64,000 nucleotides of DNA from Blastococcus sp. TBT05-19 (GTDB lineage: Bacteria > Actinomycetota > Actinomycetes > Mycobacteriales > Geodermatophilaceae), in assembly GCF_003319095.1 (NCBI RefSeq), contig NZ_QOHI01000001.1, forward strand, positions 930,001-994,000, written 5' to 3'. Every line of letters begins with the position of its first letter. Positions within the stretch are counted from its first letter, which is position 1. Below the pieces are notes generated by a model. It saw only the letters and a program-made list of their open reading frames with translations. It did no database searches and had not been told where the DNA came from. This document shows positions 55,727 through 64,000 of the stretch, piece by piece. The position numbers and the translations under genes were made by a program.

Positions 55727-55742
55727 TTGACAGGGTCGTCAA
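55727..55742. promoter_or_regulatory. TTGAC-N6-GTCAA palindrome, candidate TetR operator
   Basis: In the divergent region between the acyl-CoA dehydrogenase and TetR. Contains TTGACA, which doubles as a -35 element toward TetR. Short arms; a probable but unproven site for the adjacent TetR protein. Confidence 0.5.
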
Positions 55743-55795
55743 CTACCGCCGGTGTGCGAAGCTGCGCGGGTCCTGACCGGCCAGAGAGGAGCCCG

Positions 55796-56431
55796 ATGGC
55801 AGCCCCCGGGCAGGAGCAGGTGCCGACCACGGACAGAGGACGGCGCACGCGCGCCGCCCTGCTGCAGGCGGGTCGGGAGCTCTTCGAGGAGCGCGGGTTC
55901 GCCGACGTGCGGATCGACCACGTGGCCGAGCGCGCCGGCGTCTCGCACGGCACCTTCTACACCTGGTTCGACTCCAAGGAGTCGCTGTTCCGGCAGCTCG
56001 TCGCGGACGTGGTCGCCGAGGTCTTCGCCGCCACCGTGGTCGGCGACCGGCTGCCGCCCGAGGCCGCCTACGAGCGGATCGAGGCGGCCAACCGGCTGTA
56101 CCTGGTGGCGGTCACGCGGCACGCGCGCATCCTGCGGGTCCTGGACTCCCTGGCCGACACCCGCGAGGAGTTCCGCCGGCTGCGGGTCGACGTCCGCGAG
56201 GGTTTCGTCCGCCGGGGCATGGAGGGCCTGGTCCGGCTGCAGGAGCTGGGGTTGGCCGACCGGTCCTTGCCACCGCGCGCCGTCTCCAGCGCCCTGGGCG
56301 CGATGGTCGAGGCGTTCGCGCACCTCTGGCAGGACCCGGTCGAGGACCTGGACGAGGACGCCGCCGTCGACGTCCTCACCCGGTTGTGGGCCGGGGCGAT
56401 CGGCCTGCCCCGCTCGTCCTGGCCCGACTGA
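55796..56431 (+). CDS. TetR family transcriptional regulator
   Basis: 211 aa. HTH at about residues 15-60: TRAALLQAGRELFEERGFADVRIDHVAERAGVSHGTFYTWFDSKESLF. C-terminal dimer/ligand domain includes VTRHARILRVLDSLADTREEF. ATG 55796 with AGAGAGGAG. Divergent from the acyl-CoA dehydrogenase and convergent with the AtuA-type operon end; probably controls these catabolic genes. Confidence 0.93.
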   Translation: MAAPGQEQVPTTDRGRRTRAALLQAGRELFEERGFADVRIDHVAERAGVSHGTFYTWFDSKESLFRQLVADVVAEVFAATVVGDRLPPEAAYERIEAANRLYLVAVTRHARILRVLDSLADTREEFRRLRVDVREGFVRRGMEGLVRLQELGLADRSLPPRAVSSALGAMVEAFAHLWQDPVEDLDEDAAVDVLTRLWAGAIGLPRSSWPD

Positions 56432-56533
56432 CCTCAGCCGACGAGAGGCACTGTGCGCGGGCGGCGCCTTCCCGACGTTGGGACGCGCCGCCGGCGCACA
56501 TCGCTCCAGGCGACCCCTCGCTCCGGGCTGACC

Positions 56534-57295
56534 TCAGCCCGGCTGCGCCCAGGCGGGCGGGCGCTTCTCCAGCAGCGCCGCGATGCCCTCGCGGGCCTCC
56601 GCCGAGGCGAACCGCTCGGCCGACAGCGCCGCCATCCGGCGGAAGTCCTCGGCGAGGTCCTCCCCGGGCAGGTCCCGCAGCAGCTGCTTGGTGACGGCGA
56701 GCGCCTCGGGCGCACCGCCGGCGAGCTGTGCCACCAGCTCGTCCACGGTGGCGTCGAGGGCCTCCTCGGACACCGCCCGGTCGAGCAGCCCGGCCGCACG
56801 GGCGCGCTCGCCGTCGAACGGCTGGCCGGTGAGGAAGAGCTCCCGGGCGGCCCGCGGGTCCATCCGTCGCAGCACCGGGACGGCGATGATCGCCGGGGCG
56901 ACGCCGATGCGGACCTCGCTGAACCCGAACGTCGCCGTCGTCAGGCCCACGGCGAGGTCGCAGGCCGCGATGAGCCCGAGGCCGCCGGCCCGGGCGGCGC
57001 CGTTGACCCGGGCGACCACCGGCTTGGGCCCCTCGATGAGCAGCGTGAGGATCTCGGGCAGGTTGACGACCGGCCGCACGCCGGTGCGCTCCTCCTTGAG
57101 GTCGGCGCCGGAGCAGAACACCGGTCCCGCACCGGTGAGGACGACGACGCGCACGGCCGGATCGTCCATCGCGTCGGTGAGCGCGGCGTGCAGCTGCTCG
57201 AGCAGAGCGGCGGACAGGGCGTTGCGGTTGGCCGGGGAGTCCAGGGTCAGGACGGCGGCCGGCCCGCGCCGCTCGGCGCGCACCAGCTCAGGCAC
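56534..57295 (-). CDS. Enoyl-CoA hydratase/isomerase family protein (LiuC-like)
   Basis: 253 aa crotonase fold. Oxyanion loops VFCSGADLKEE and NGAARAGGLGLIAACDLAV; the FGFSEVRIGVAPAIIAVPVLRRMDPRAARELFLTGQPFDG pattern matches methylglutaconyl-CoA hydratase-type enzymes of leucine catabolism better than FadB-type. Hydrates an enoyl-CoA in the operon's pathway. GTG start overlapping the ligase stop by eight bases. Last gene of the operon. Confidence 0.9.
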   Translation of the reverse strand: MPELVRAERRGPAAVLTLDSPANRNALSAALLEQLHAALTDAMDDPAVRVVVLTGAGPVFCSGADLKEERTGVRPVVNLPEILTLLIEGPKPVVARVNGAARAGGLGLIAACDLAVGLTTATFGFSEVRIGVAPAIIAVPVLRRMDPRAARELFLTGQPFDGERARAAGLLDRAVSEEALDATVDELVAQLAGGAPEALAVTKQLLRDLPGEDLAEDFRRMAALSAERFASAEAREGIAALLEKRPPAWAQPG

Positions 57296-58889
57296 GGAAC
57301 TCGTCCCGCAGCTCGTGCTTCTGGATCTTCCCCGTCGCCGTCTTCGGCAGCCCGACGCGCACGTCGATCCGCTTGGGCACCTGGAACCCGGCGAGGTGCT
57401 GCCGGCAGTGCGCGAGCAGCCGCTCGGTCAGCTCCGCGGGGTGGACACCGGGGTCGGCCGGCACGACGACGCCGGTGACGGCCTCGCCCCAGCGGTCGTC
57501 CGGGACGCCGATGACCGCGGCCTCGACGATCTCCGGCGAGGCGAGCAGCACCCGCTCCACCTCGACCGAGGAGACGTTCTCGCCGCCGCTCTTCACCATG
57601 TCCTTGACCCGGTCGGTGAACCAGACGACGCCCTCGTCGTCGAGATGGCCGACGTCGCCGCTGTGGAACCAGCCGTGCGCGAAGGCGGCGGTGTTGGCCT
57701 CGGCGTTGTTCCAGTAGCCGCTCATCACGTGCGGGCCGCGGTAGACGATCTCGCCGGTGCCGCCGGCCGGGACCAGCTCGCCGGCGGCATCCATGATCCG
57801 GGTGTCGACGGTGACGGTGGACGGGCCCCAGGACGCCGCCTTGGTGGTCTGGTGCGAGGGCCACTGGAACACCGTGGCCGGCACGCACTCGGTCTGGCCC
57901 GACCCGAGCAGCACCCTCGCGTTCGGGAACGCGGCGGCGATCTCGGTGATCCGCTCCTGCGGCATCGGGGCCATGGCGTAGATGGCGAGCTGGACCGACG
58001 AGAGGTCCCGGGTCCTGATCCCGGGCGAGGCCAGCAGCGCGGCGTACATCATCGGCAGGAGCATGAGGTGGGTGGCCGAGCGCTTCTCGACCACCTCGAG
58101 GAAGCCCTCGGGGTCGAAGCCGCGGGGGAGCACCGCGGTCCCGCCGGTCAGCAGGATCGGCAGGAGGAGCGTGTCCAGCGCGGTGGTGTGGAACAGCGGC
58201 AGCACGATCGGCATCACCGAGAACTCGTCACCGCGGCGGTGACCGACCTGCAGCGCGTTGCTCAGCACGCCGACGTGCACGGCGAGGTGGCTGGTGAGCA
58301 CGCCCTTGGGCCGGGCGGTCGTGCCCGAGGTGTAGAGGCAGTGCACCGTGTCGCGGTCCTCGACCACCACGCGCACCGGGGTGGGGTCGACCGCGACGTC
58401 GTCCCAGCGCCGCACCGGGCGGCCGGCGACCTGCTCCGGCACCTGGTCGCCGGTCACGACCACCGTGGTGATCTGCGGCAGGTTCGGGAGCACGGCCTCC
58501 AGCAGCGGGACGAACGGGGCATCGGCGACGACGGTGCGGGTGCCGGAGTCCGAGAGGATCCAGCCGATGTCCTCGGGCGCGAGCATCAGGTTCACCGGCA
58601 GGGCGACCAGGCCGGCCTTGGCGCAGCCGAAGAAGCTGGCGGCGAAGCGCCAGGAGTTGCCCAGCAGGAACGCCACCGGCTCCTGGTGCTGCACGCCGGC
58701 GTCGAGCAGACCGCGCCCGAACGCCTCGGCGGCGGCGTCCAGCCGGCCGTAGCTGATCTCCTCCTCGCCGTCGACGATCGCGGTGCGGTCGGCGAACAGC
58801 TGGGTGGAGCGGGTCAGCAGGTCGCCCACGGAGAACCTGGTGGCCAGGTTCAGCTCGAGGGGGTCGACCCCGGACAGGTCAGGACGCAT
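57288..58889 (-). CDS. AMP-dependent acyl-CoA ligase
   Basis: 533 aa ANL enzyme. VHCLYTSGTTARPKGVLTSHL, GQTECVPATVFQWP, VYRGPHVMSGYWNNAEANTAAFAHGWFHSGDVGHLDDEGVVWFTDRVKDMVKSGGENVSSVEVE and the final GLPKTATGKIQKHELR with the adenylating Lys. Activates a short or medium branched acid, probably the terpenoid or branched-chain acid feeding the carboxylase (inferred from the operon). Start ATG 58889, eleven-base overlap with the upstream carboxylase gene. Confidence 0.93.
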   Translation of the reverse strand: MRPDLSGVDPLELNLATRFSVGDLLTRSTQLFADRTAIVDGEEEISYGRLDAAAEAFGRGLLDAGVQHQEPVAFLLGNSWRFAASFFGCAKAGLVALPVNLMLAPEDIGWILSDSGTRTVVADAPFVPLLEAVLPNLPQITTVVVTGDQVPEQVAGRPVRRWDDVAVDPTPVRVVVEDRDTVHCLYTSGTTARPKGVLTSHLAVHVGVLSNALQVGHRRGDEFSVMPIVLPLFHTTALDTLLLPILLTGGTAVLPRGFDPEGFLEVVEKRSATHLMLLPMMYAALLASPGIRTRDLSSVQLAIYAMAPMPQERITEIAAAFPNARVLLGSGQTECVPATVFQWPSHQTTKAASWGPSTVTVDTRIMDAAGELVPAGGTGEIVYRGPHVMSGYWNNAEANTAAFAHGWFHSGDVGHLDDEGVVWFTDRVKDMVKSGGENVSSVEVERVLLASPEIVEAAVIGVPDDRWGEAVTGVVVPADPGVHPAELTERLLAHCRQHLAGFQVPKRIDVRVGLPKTATGKIQKHELRDEFRA

Positions 58890-60912
58890 CGCTGCTCTCC
58901 TCGCTGGTCTCCGCGACGACCACCGCGAGCGTCGCGCCCGTCTCCACCTGCGCGCCGACGGCGACGTGCAGGGACTGCACCACCCCGGCGGCGGGTGCCA
59001 CCACCGGGTGCTCCATCTTCATGGCCTCCAGCACCAGGACCAGCTGTCCTGCCTCGACCCGATCGCCCTCGGCGACGGCCACCCGGGTCACCGCGCCGGG
59101 CATGGCGGCGGTGAGCGAGCCGGGCGCCACCGAGGCCGTCGGCTCCGGGAAGCGCGGCAGCTCGGTCAGCGTCGTCGAGCCGTCGGGCCCGTCGACGTAG
59201 GACCGGTCGCCGTCGAGGTGCACCTCGTAGCTGCCGCGCAGCCCGTCGGCCTCCACCTCCAGGCGGACCCTGGGCCCGTCCACCGTGGTGCGGAGGACCG
59301 TCAGCTCCACCGGCTCCCCGTCGACGTCGGCGGTGACCCCGGTCCGGTCCAGCCGGTAGCGCACCGTGCTGCCGTCGAACGCGGTGGTCTGCGGAGCGGT
59401 CGGGTTGTTCCGCCAGCCCGACGGCAGGCCGGCCAGCACCGGCGCGGCCGCCCGGCGCAGGGCCGCACCGGCGAGCGCGGCCACGACGGCGTGCACCCGG
59501 CGACCGGCCTCGTCGACCAGCGGAGCGGCCAGGGTGTCCAGGCCGTGCCGGTCCAGGAACGCGGTGTCGGTCTCCCCGGCCAGGAAGGCCTCGCTGCGCA
59601 GCACCCGCACCAGCAGGTCGCGGTTGGTGGTCAGGCCGTGGAGGCGGGCCCGGGTGAGCGCGCCGGCCAGCGCGAGCGCGGCCGACGAGCGGTCCGGCGC
59701 CCAGGCGATGACCTTGGCGAGCATCGGGTCGTAGTGCACCCCCACCTCACCGCCGGGGGCCACGCCGCTGTCCACCCGGATGCCGGCGCCGGCGGGCAGG
59801 GCGAACTCCGCGTCCGTGGGGATCGCGAAGTCGGCCAGCCGGCCCGACTGGGGCAGCCAGTCGCGGGCCGGGTCCTCGGCGTAGAGGCGCACCTCGATCG
59901 CCGACCCGGTCAGGGTGGGCGCGAGCGCCTGCGCGGGCAGCGGGCGTCCCGCGGCGACGTCGAACTGCAGCCGCACCAGGTCGAGGCCGGTGACCGCCTC
60001 GGTGACCGGGTGCTCCACCTGCAGCCGCGTGTTCATCTCCAGGAAGAAGAACTCGCCGGAGTCGTCGAGCAGGAACTCCACGGTGCCCGCACCGAGGTAG
60101 TCGATGGCGCGCGCCGCGGTGACGGCCGCCTCCTGCAGCCGCGCGCGCAGCTCCGGGCCTACGGCGGGCGACGGCGCCTCCTCGACGACCTTCTGGTGCC
60201 GGCGCTGGATCGAGCACTCGCGCTCGAACAGGGCCACGGTGGAGCCGTGCCGGTCGCCGAACACCTGCACCTCGATGTGCCGGGGGCGCTCGACCAGCCG
60301 CTCGAGGAACACCGTGCCGTCGCCGAACGCCGACGCCGCCTCGCGACCGGCGCCCTCGACCGCTTCGGCGAGCTCTCCCGGCCCGCGGACGGCGCGCATG
60401 CCGCGACCACCGCCGCCGAACGAGGCCTTGACCAGCAGCGGGTAGCCCACCTCGGCGCCGGCCTTCGCCAGGGTGTCGCCGGAGAGCCCGGTCGCGTCGA
60501 TGCTGGGCAGCGTGGGCACGCCGGCCTGCCGCATGAGCTCCTTGGCGGCGAGCTTGCTGCCCATCGCCTCGACCGCTTCGGGGCTCGGCCCGACGTAGAC
60601 CAGGCCGGCCTCGGCCACGGCGCGGGCGAACCCGGCGTTCTCCGAGAGGAAGCCGTAGCCGGGGTGCACGCAGTCGGCACCCGCCTTGACCGCGGCGGCC
60701 ACCACGAGGTCAGCCCGCAGGTAGGTCTCGGCCGGGGAGTTGCCGGGCAGCCGGACGGCGACGTCGGCGTCGGCGACGAAGGGCGCGTCGGCATCGGCGT
60801 CGGAGTGCACCGCCACCGTCCGCAGCCCCATGGCGCGGGCGGTGGCGAACACGCGGCGGGCGATCTCGCCGCGGTTGGCGACGAGCACGCAGGTCAGGTT
60901 CCGGGCGGTCAC
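58879..60912 (-). CDS. Biotin carboxylase/biotin carboxyl carrier fusion, acyl-CoA carboxylase alpha subunit
   Basis: 677 aa. Biotin carboxylase (~5-450): VLVANRGEIARRVF, GYGFLSENAGFARAV, LVKASFGGGGRGMRAV, ERECSIQRRHQKVVEEAPSPAV, EMNTRLQVEHPVTEAVTG. Biotin carrier domain at the end with VLEAMKMEHPVVAP, biotin on Lys632, 45 residues from the C-terminus. Carboxylates biotin for transfer by the next gene's product to 3-methylcrotonyl-CoA or geranyl-CoA (inferred). GTG 60912 overlaps the preceding stop (GTGA). Confidence 0.95.
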   Translation of the reverse strand: MTARNLTCVLVANRGEIARRVFATARAMGLRTVAVHSDADADAPFVADADVAVRLPGNSPAETYLRADLVVAAAVKAGADCVHPGYGFLSENAGFARAVAEAGLVYVGPSPEAVEAMGSKLAAKELMRQAGVPTLPSIDATGLSGDTLAKAGAEVGYPLLVKASFGGGGRGMRAVRGPGELAEAVEGAGREAASAFGDGTVFLERLVERPRHIEVQVFGDRHGSTVALFERECSIQRRHQKVVEEAPSPAVGPELRARLQEAAVTAARAIDYLGAGTVEFLLDDSGEFFFLEMNTRLQVEHPVTEAVTGLDLVRLQFDVAAGRPLPAQALAPTLTGSAIEVRLYAEDPARDWLPQSGRLADFAIPTDAEFALPAGAGIRVDSGVAPGGEVGVHYDPMLAKVIAWAPDRSSAALALAGALTRARLHGLTTNRDLLVRVLRSEAFLAGETDTAFLDRHGLDTLAAPLVDEAGRRVHAVVAALAGAALRRAAAPVLAGLPSGWRNNPTAPQTTAFDGSTVRYRLDRTGVTADVDGEPVELTVLRTTVDGPRVRLEVEADGLRGSYEVHLDGDRSYVDGPDGSTTLTELPRFPEPTASVAPGSLTAAMPGAVTRVAVAEGDRVEAGQLVLVLEAMKMEHPVVAPAAGVVQSLHVAVGAQVETGATLAVVVAETSEESSDAS

Positions 60913-62504
60913 AGCCGGAACACCCCCCATCCGTCGTGCAGGCCTTGCACGGGCGCGTTGTGGATGGCCGAGAGGGCCAGCCCGAGGACGGTGCGGGTGT
61001 CGCGCGGGTCGATGATCCCGTCGTCGTAGAGCCGCCCGGAGAGGAACAGCGCCAGCGACTCGGCCTCGATCTGCTGCTCCACCGCGGCCCTCATCAGCGC
61101 CGCGGACTCCTCGTCGTAATCGCGGCCGCGGGCCTGGGCGCTGGCCCGGCCGACGATGTCGAGCACGCCGGCGAGCTGCGCCGCCCCCATGACCGCGCTC
61201 TTCGCGTTGGGCCAGGTGAACAGGAAGCGGGGGTCGTAGGCGCGGCCGCACATGCCGTAGTTGCCGGCGCCGTAGGAGGCGCCGATGTTCACGGTGAGGT
61301 GCGGGACGGCGCTGTTGGAGACCGCGTTGATCATCTGCGAGCCGGCCTTGATGATCCCGTCCTGCTCGTACTCGGTGCCCACCATGTAGCCGGTGGTGTT
61401 CTGCAGGAACAGCAGCGGGGTGTCGGTCTGGTTGGCCAGCTGGATGAACTGGGCGGCCTTCTCGGCGTCCTGCCGGAACAGCACGCCCCGGGCGTTGGCC
61501 AGCACGCCGATCGGGTAGCCGTGGATGCTCGCCCAGCCGGTGACCAGCGAGGTGCCGTACAGCGGCTTGTGCTCGTCGAACCGGCTGCCGTCGACGATGC
61601 GGGCGAGCACGTCGCGCGGGTCCAGCGGCTGGCGGAGGTCGGCCGGCGCCAGGTCGAGCAGCTCCTCGGGGTCGTGCAGCGGCGGATCGGCCGGGCGGGA
61701 GGGGCCCGGGCTGCGCTTGCGCCAGTTGAGGTTGCGCACGATCTGCCGGCCCAGCCGGATCGCGTCGAGCTCGTCCACGGCGAGGTGGTCGGCGCTCCCG
61801 GAGATGCGGGCGTGCATCGAGGCCCCGCCGAGCGACTCCTCGTCGGCGTCCTCGCCGGTCGCCATCTTCACCAGCGGTGGCCCGGCCAGGAACACCTTGC
61901 TGCGCCCGTCGATCATCACCACGTGGTCGCTCATGCCGGGCACGTAGGCGCCCCCGGCCGTGCTGTTGCCGAAGACCAGGGAGATCGTGGGGATGCCCTG
62001 CGCCGACAGCCGGGTGAGGTTGCGGAAGCCGCGGCCGCCCGGGATGAAGATCTCCGACTGGGTGGGCAGGTCCGCGCCGCCGGACTCGACCAGGCTGAGG
62101 AACGGCAGCCGGTTGGTCTCGGCGATGTCGTGCGCGCGGCCGGCCTTGCGCAGCGTGTAGGGGTTGGACGTGCCGCCGCGCACCGTCGGGTCGTTGGCGG
62201 AGATCATCACCTCCACGCCCTCGACCACGCCGATGCCGGTGACCGTGCTGGCGCCGACCGGGAAGTCGGTGCCCCAGGCCGCGTAGGGCGAGAGCTCGAG
62301 GAACGGGCTGTCGCGGTCCAGCAGCAGCTCGATCCGCTCCCGCACGGTCAGCTTGCCGCGCTTCCGGTGCCGGGCCAGCGCGCTCTCGCCGCCGCCGGCG
62401 TTGGCCAGGCCGCGCTGCTCCTCGAGCTCGGCCAGCCGTTCCAGCAGCGCCGCGCGATTGCTCGCGGCGCGGTCGGTCGTTCCTTCGTGCTGCAGGACTG
62501 TCAT
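60909..62504 (-). CDS. Carboxyltransferase, beta subunit of acyl-CoA carboxylase (methylcrotonyl/geranyl-CoA type)
   Basis: 531 aa. ESGGADLPTQSEIFIPGGRGF, STAGGAYVPGMSDHVVMI, AGPPLVKMATGEDADEESLGGASMHARISG, then QNTTGYMVGTEYEQDGIIKAGSQMINAVSNSAVPHLTVNIGASYGAGNYGMCGRAYDPRFLFTWPNAKSAVMGAAQ and RLYDDGIIDPRDTRTVLGLALSAIHNAPVQG. The final segment is typical of methylcrotonyl-/geranyl-CoA carboxylase rather than propionyl-CoA type. ATG overlaps the AtuA stop (ATGA). Confidence 0.95.
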   Translation of the reverse strand: MTVLQHEGTTDRAASNRAALLERLAELEEQRGLANAGGGESALARHRKRGKLTVRERIELLLDRDSPFLELSPYAAWGTDFPVGASTVTGIGVVEGVEVMISANDPTVRGGTSNPYTLRKAGRAHDIAETNRLPFLSLVESGGADLPTQSEIFIPGGRGFRNLTRLSAQGIPTISLVFGNSTAGGAYVPGMSDHVVMIDGRSKVFLAGPPLVKMATGEDADEESLGGASMHARISGSADHLAVDELDAIRLGRQIVRNLNWRKRSPGPSRPADPPLHDPEELLDLAPADLRQPLDPRDVLARIVDGSRFDEHKPLYGTSLVTGWASIHGYPIGVLANARGVLFRQDAEKAAQFIQLANQTDTPLLFLQNTTGYMVGTEYEQDGIIKAGSQMINAVSNSAVPHLTVNIGASYGAGNYGMCGRAYDPRFLFTWPNAKSAVMGAAQLAGVLDIVGRASAQARGRDYDEESAALMRAAVEQQIEAESLALFLSGRLYDDGIIDPRDTRTVLGLALSAIHNAPVQGLHDGWGVFRL

Positions 62505-64000
62505 GCGCCCACCTCCGGGGGCAGCAGGCGCACCGGGACGTCGACCACGCGAGAGCGCAGCCACTCGCCCACGGCCTTGGCCTGGGGGTCGAACCGGGTG
62601 CCCGCGGCGACGCCGTCGCCGAGCAGCCCGGGCAGCTGGAAGAGCAGCGCGCGCAGCCCCGGGAGGAGCTCGCGGGTGACGGGCAGCCGGGCGGCCTCCG
62701 GGAGCAGCGCGCACAGCCGGTCGGCGGTGAGGAAGCCGGCCAGCCAGGCGTAGCCCTCGTCGCTGCGCGCGTAGACGCCGAGGGTGGCCGCGCCACCCTT
62801 GTCGCCGCTGCGCGCTCCGGCGACCCGGCCCAGAGGCATCCGGCGGGTCGCGCCGTCGTCGGTCCACGCCGGCGCCTCGACGGGATCGGGTGCCGGGGTG
62901 GAGGTGCCGGACGGTGCGGAGGAGGGGATGGTCTCCGTCGTCCCGTCCGGGAGGCCTACCACCTGCGGCACCTCGGCGGCCGGCACCCAGGCCGCGGAGT
63001 AGACGCCGTAGGGCGAGGGGCTGGGCGGGGCGGCCGTGGCGTGGAAGCCCGGGATGCTGGCCAGCCCGAGCTCGATGACCGGCACGGTGAAGCCCTTGCC
63101 GACCTTGCGGCGGTCGCGGTCCTTGACCGTGACGTGCAGCAGCGCGGCGGCCTCCTCCTGCACGCCGGCGTCGGGGGAGTCGGTGCGGGCGAGCGCCACC
63201 CGGACCTCCTCGACACCGGCCAGCGCCGGCGCGAGCTGCCGCTGCAGCAGCTCCGCCTTCCGCTCGACGTCCAGGCCGGTCAGCGGCAGCGTCATGGAGT
63301 TGCGGAAGCCGCCCAGGCGGTTGACCGCCACCTTGAGGTGCTCCCCGGCCGGCATGCCCCGGGCGCCGGAGATCTCGACCCGGTCCGGGCCGGCCTGGCG
63401 CAGCCGGAGGGTGTCGAACCGGGTGACGACGTCGGGCCCGCCGTAGGAGGAACCGGTGAGCTCGTAGAGCAGCTGCTCGGTGACCGTCTCCACGGTGACC
63501 GCGCCGCCGGTGCCGGCGTGCTTGGTGATGACCGAGGAGCCGTCGGCGGCGATCTCGGCCAGCGGGAAGCCGATCCGGTCCAGCGCCGCGGGGTCGGCGT
63601 CGAGCAGCTCGGCGAAGAAGCTGAAGTTGCCGCCGGTGGCCTGCGCGCCGCACTCGAGCACGTGCCCGGCGACGGTCGCCCCGGCCAGCGCGTCCAGGTC
63701 GCCGGCGCCCCAGCCGTGGTGCCACGCAGCCGGCCCGACCACCAGGCTGGCGTCGGTCACCCGCCCGGTCACGACGACGTCGGCCCCTGCCTCCAGCGCG
63801 CGCACGATGCCCCGGCAGCCGAGGTAGGCGTTGGCGGTGAGCGCGTCCGTGACGTCCCGGTCGCCGGGGGCGCGGTCGCCGCCGCGCAGCAGGCCGCCGG
63901 CGGTGAGGTCGCCGACCCGGGGGAGCAGGTCGTCACCGCTCACCGTCGCCACCCGCACCGCGAGCCCGAGGCGCTGCCCCAGCTCGGTGACGGCGGCGGC
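62501..64000 (-). CDS. atuA: AtuA/DUF1446 acyclic terpene utilisation protein, N-terminus cut by window end
   Basis: At least 500 aa, continuing beyond 64000 since the frame stays open to the edge with AAAVTELGQRLGLAVRVATVSGDD, the usual start of the DUF1446 core. The core contains TANAYLGCRGIVRALEAGADVVVTGRVTDASLVVGP, GHVLECGAQATGGNFSFFAEL, and a C-terminal RVAGARSGDKGGAATLGVYA. AtuA is required for citronellol/geraniol degradation in Pseudomonas; its catalytic role is unknown. Leads an operon of carboxyltransferase, biotin carboxylase, ligase and hydratase, all with overlapping ends. Confidence 0.92.
   Translation of the reverse strand, partial: AAAVTELGQRLGLAVRVATVSGDDLLPRVGDLTAGGLLRGGDRAPGDRDVTDALTANAYLGCRGIVRALEAGADVVVTGRVTDASLVVGPAAWHHGWGAGDLDALAGATVAGHVLECGAQATGGNFSFFAELLDADPAALDRIGFPLAEIAADGSSVITKHAGTGGAVTVETVTEQLLYELTGSSYGGPDVVTRFDTLRLRQAGPDRVEISGARGMPAGEHLKVAVNRLGGFRNSMTLPLTGLDVERKAELLQRQLAPALAGVEEVRVALARTDSPDAGVQEEAAALLHVTVKDRDRRKVGKGFTVPVIELGLASIPGFHATAAPPSPSPYGVYSAAWVPAAEVPQVVGLPDGTTETIPSSAPSGTSTPAPDPVEAPAWTDDGATRRMPLGRVAGARSGDKGGAATLGVYARSDEGYAWLAGFLTADRLCALLPEAARLPVTRELLPGLRALLFQLPGLLGDGVAAGTRFDPQAKAVGEWLRSRVVDVPVRLLPPEVGA

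Overview
The window is a very GC-rich chromosomal segment with strong third-position G/C bias, many GTG starts and dense overlapping operons. Its content is actinobacterial: rph–rdgB next to an Rv1339-like metallo-beta-lactamase fold protein, a LytR-CpsA-Psr protein, DUF3618, DUF4262, DUF427 and DUF664-type DinB proteins, and a lone LigD-type polymerase domain. The phytochrome with a PP2C output and the two c-di-GMP proteins fit a soil or desert actinomycete of the Geodermatophilaceae type (Blastococcus, Geodermatophilus, Modestobacter). That family assignment is inference from gene content only. No rRNA, IS element, prophage or CRISPR array was seen, and no gene-free stretch exceeds about 260 bases.

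Layout. 1-8.4 kb: housekeeping genes (MBL-fold hydrolase end, LigD-type polymerase, GNAT, DUF4262, Bcp, YjbQ, rph-rdgB, small membrane and DinB proteins). 8.4-13.2 kb: tRNA-Leu(UAG), DUF3618, TetR, an EAL protein, a phosphoglycerate-mutase-type phosphatase, an aldo/keto reductase, and a DUF559-type nuclease gene bracketed by two near-identical hairpin repeats. 13.3-19.5 kb: acyl-CoA dehydrogenase plus thioesterase, an SDR epimerase, an MFS carrier, an alpha/beta hydrolase, idi. 19.5-25.4 kb: a GGDEF-EAL membrane protein directly behind a secreted S8 protease with a C-terminal tail of 5-residue repeats, and a divergent polysaccharide deacetylase. 25.4-34.6 kb: an SDR, an M20 peptidase, heme oxygenase and bacteriophytochrome-PP2C (bphO-bphP), then proline catabolism (PucR regulator, proline dehydrogenase, P5C dehydrogenase). 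34.6-44.8 kb: DUF488, an ABC-2 exporter, a flavin monooxygenase divergent from an ATP-grasp-like protein, DUF4396 behind a CsoR-like operator, an LCP protein, tRNA-Lys(CUU), an L,D-transpeptidase. 44.8-47.3 kb: a BNR-repeat/MoaD-like pair and a winged-helix regulator/membrane-protein pair with a large double palindrome. 47.3-54.5 kb: fatty-acid beta-oxidation (fadD, acyl-CoA dehydrogenase, thiolase, fadJ, TetR). 54.5-64 kb: an acyl-CoA dehydrogenase and TetR, then a minus-strand operon (AtuA/DUF1446, carboxyltransferase, biotin carboxylase, acyl-CoA ligase, enoyl-CoA hydratase) resembling acyclic-terpene or leucine/isovalerate catabolism.

How it works together. Carbon catabolism dominates: three acyl-CoA dehydrogenases, two acyl-CoA ligases, one thiolase, a biotin-dependent acyl-CoA carboxylase and the proline pathway, with local regulators (two TetR, one PucR) whose candidate palindromic operators sit in the divergent intergenic regions. 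Sensory modules (phytochrome-PP2C, EAL, GGDEF-EAL) add light and c-di-GMP signalling. A recurrent TAnnnT box 6-8 nt before the start codon in several genes suggests much transcription is leaderless.

Most open to new biology: the hairpin-bracketed DUF559 gene, the protease/c-di-GMP operon with a 15-bp coding minisatellite, the winged-helix/membrane pair with its double operator, the intergenic hairpins with a shared ATGGCCA loop, and two probable CTG start codons.
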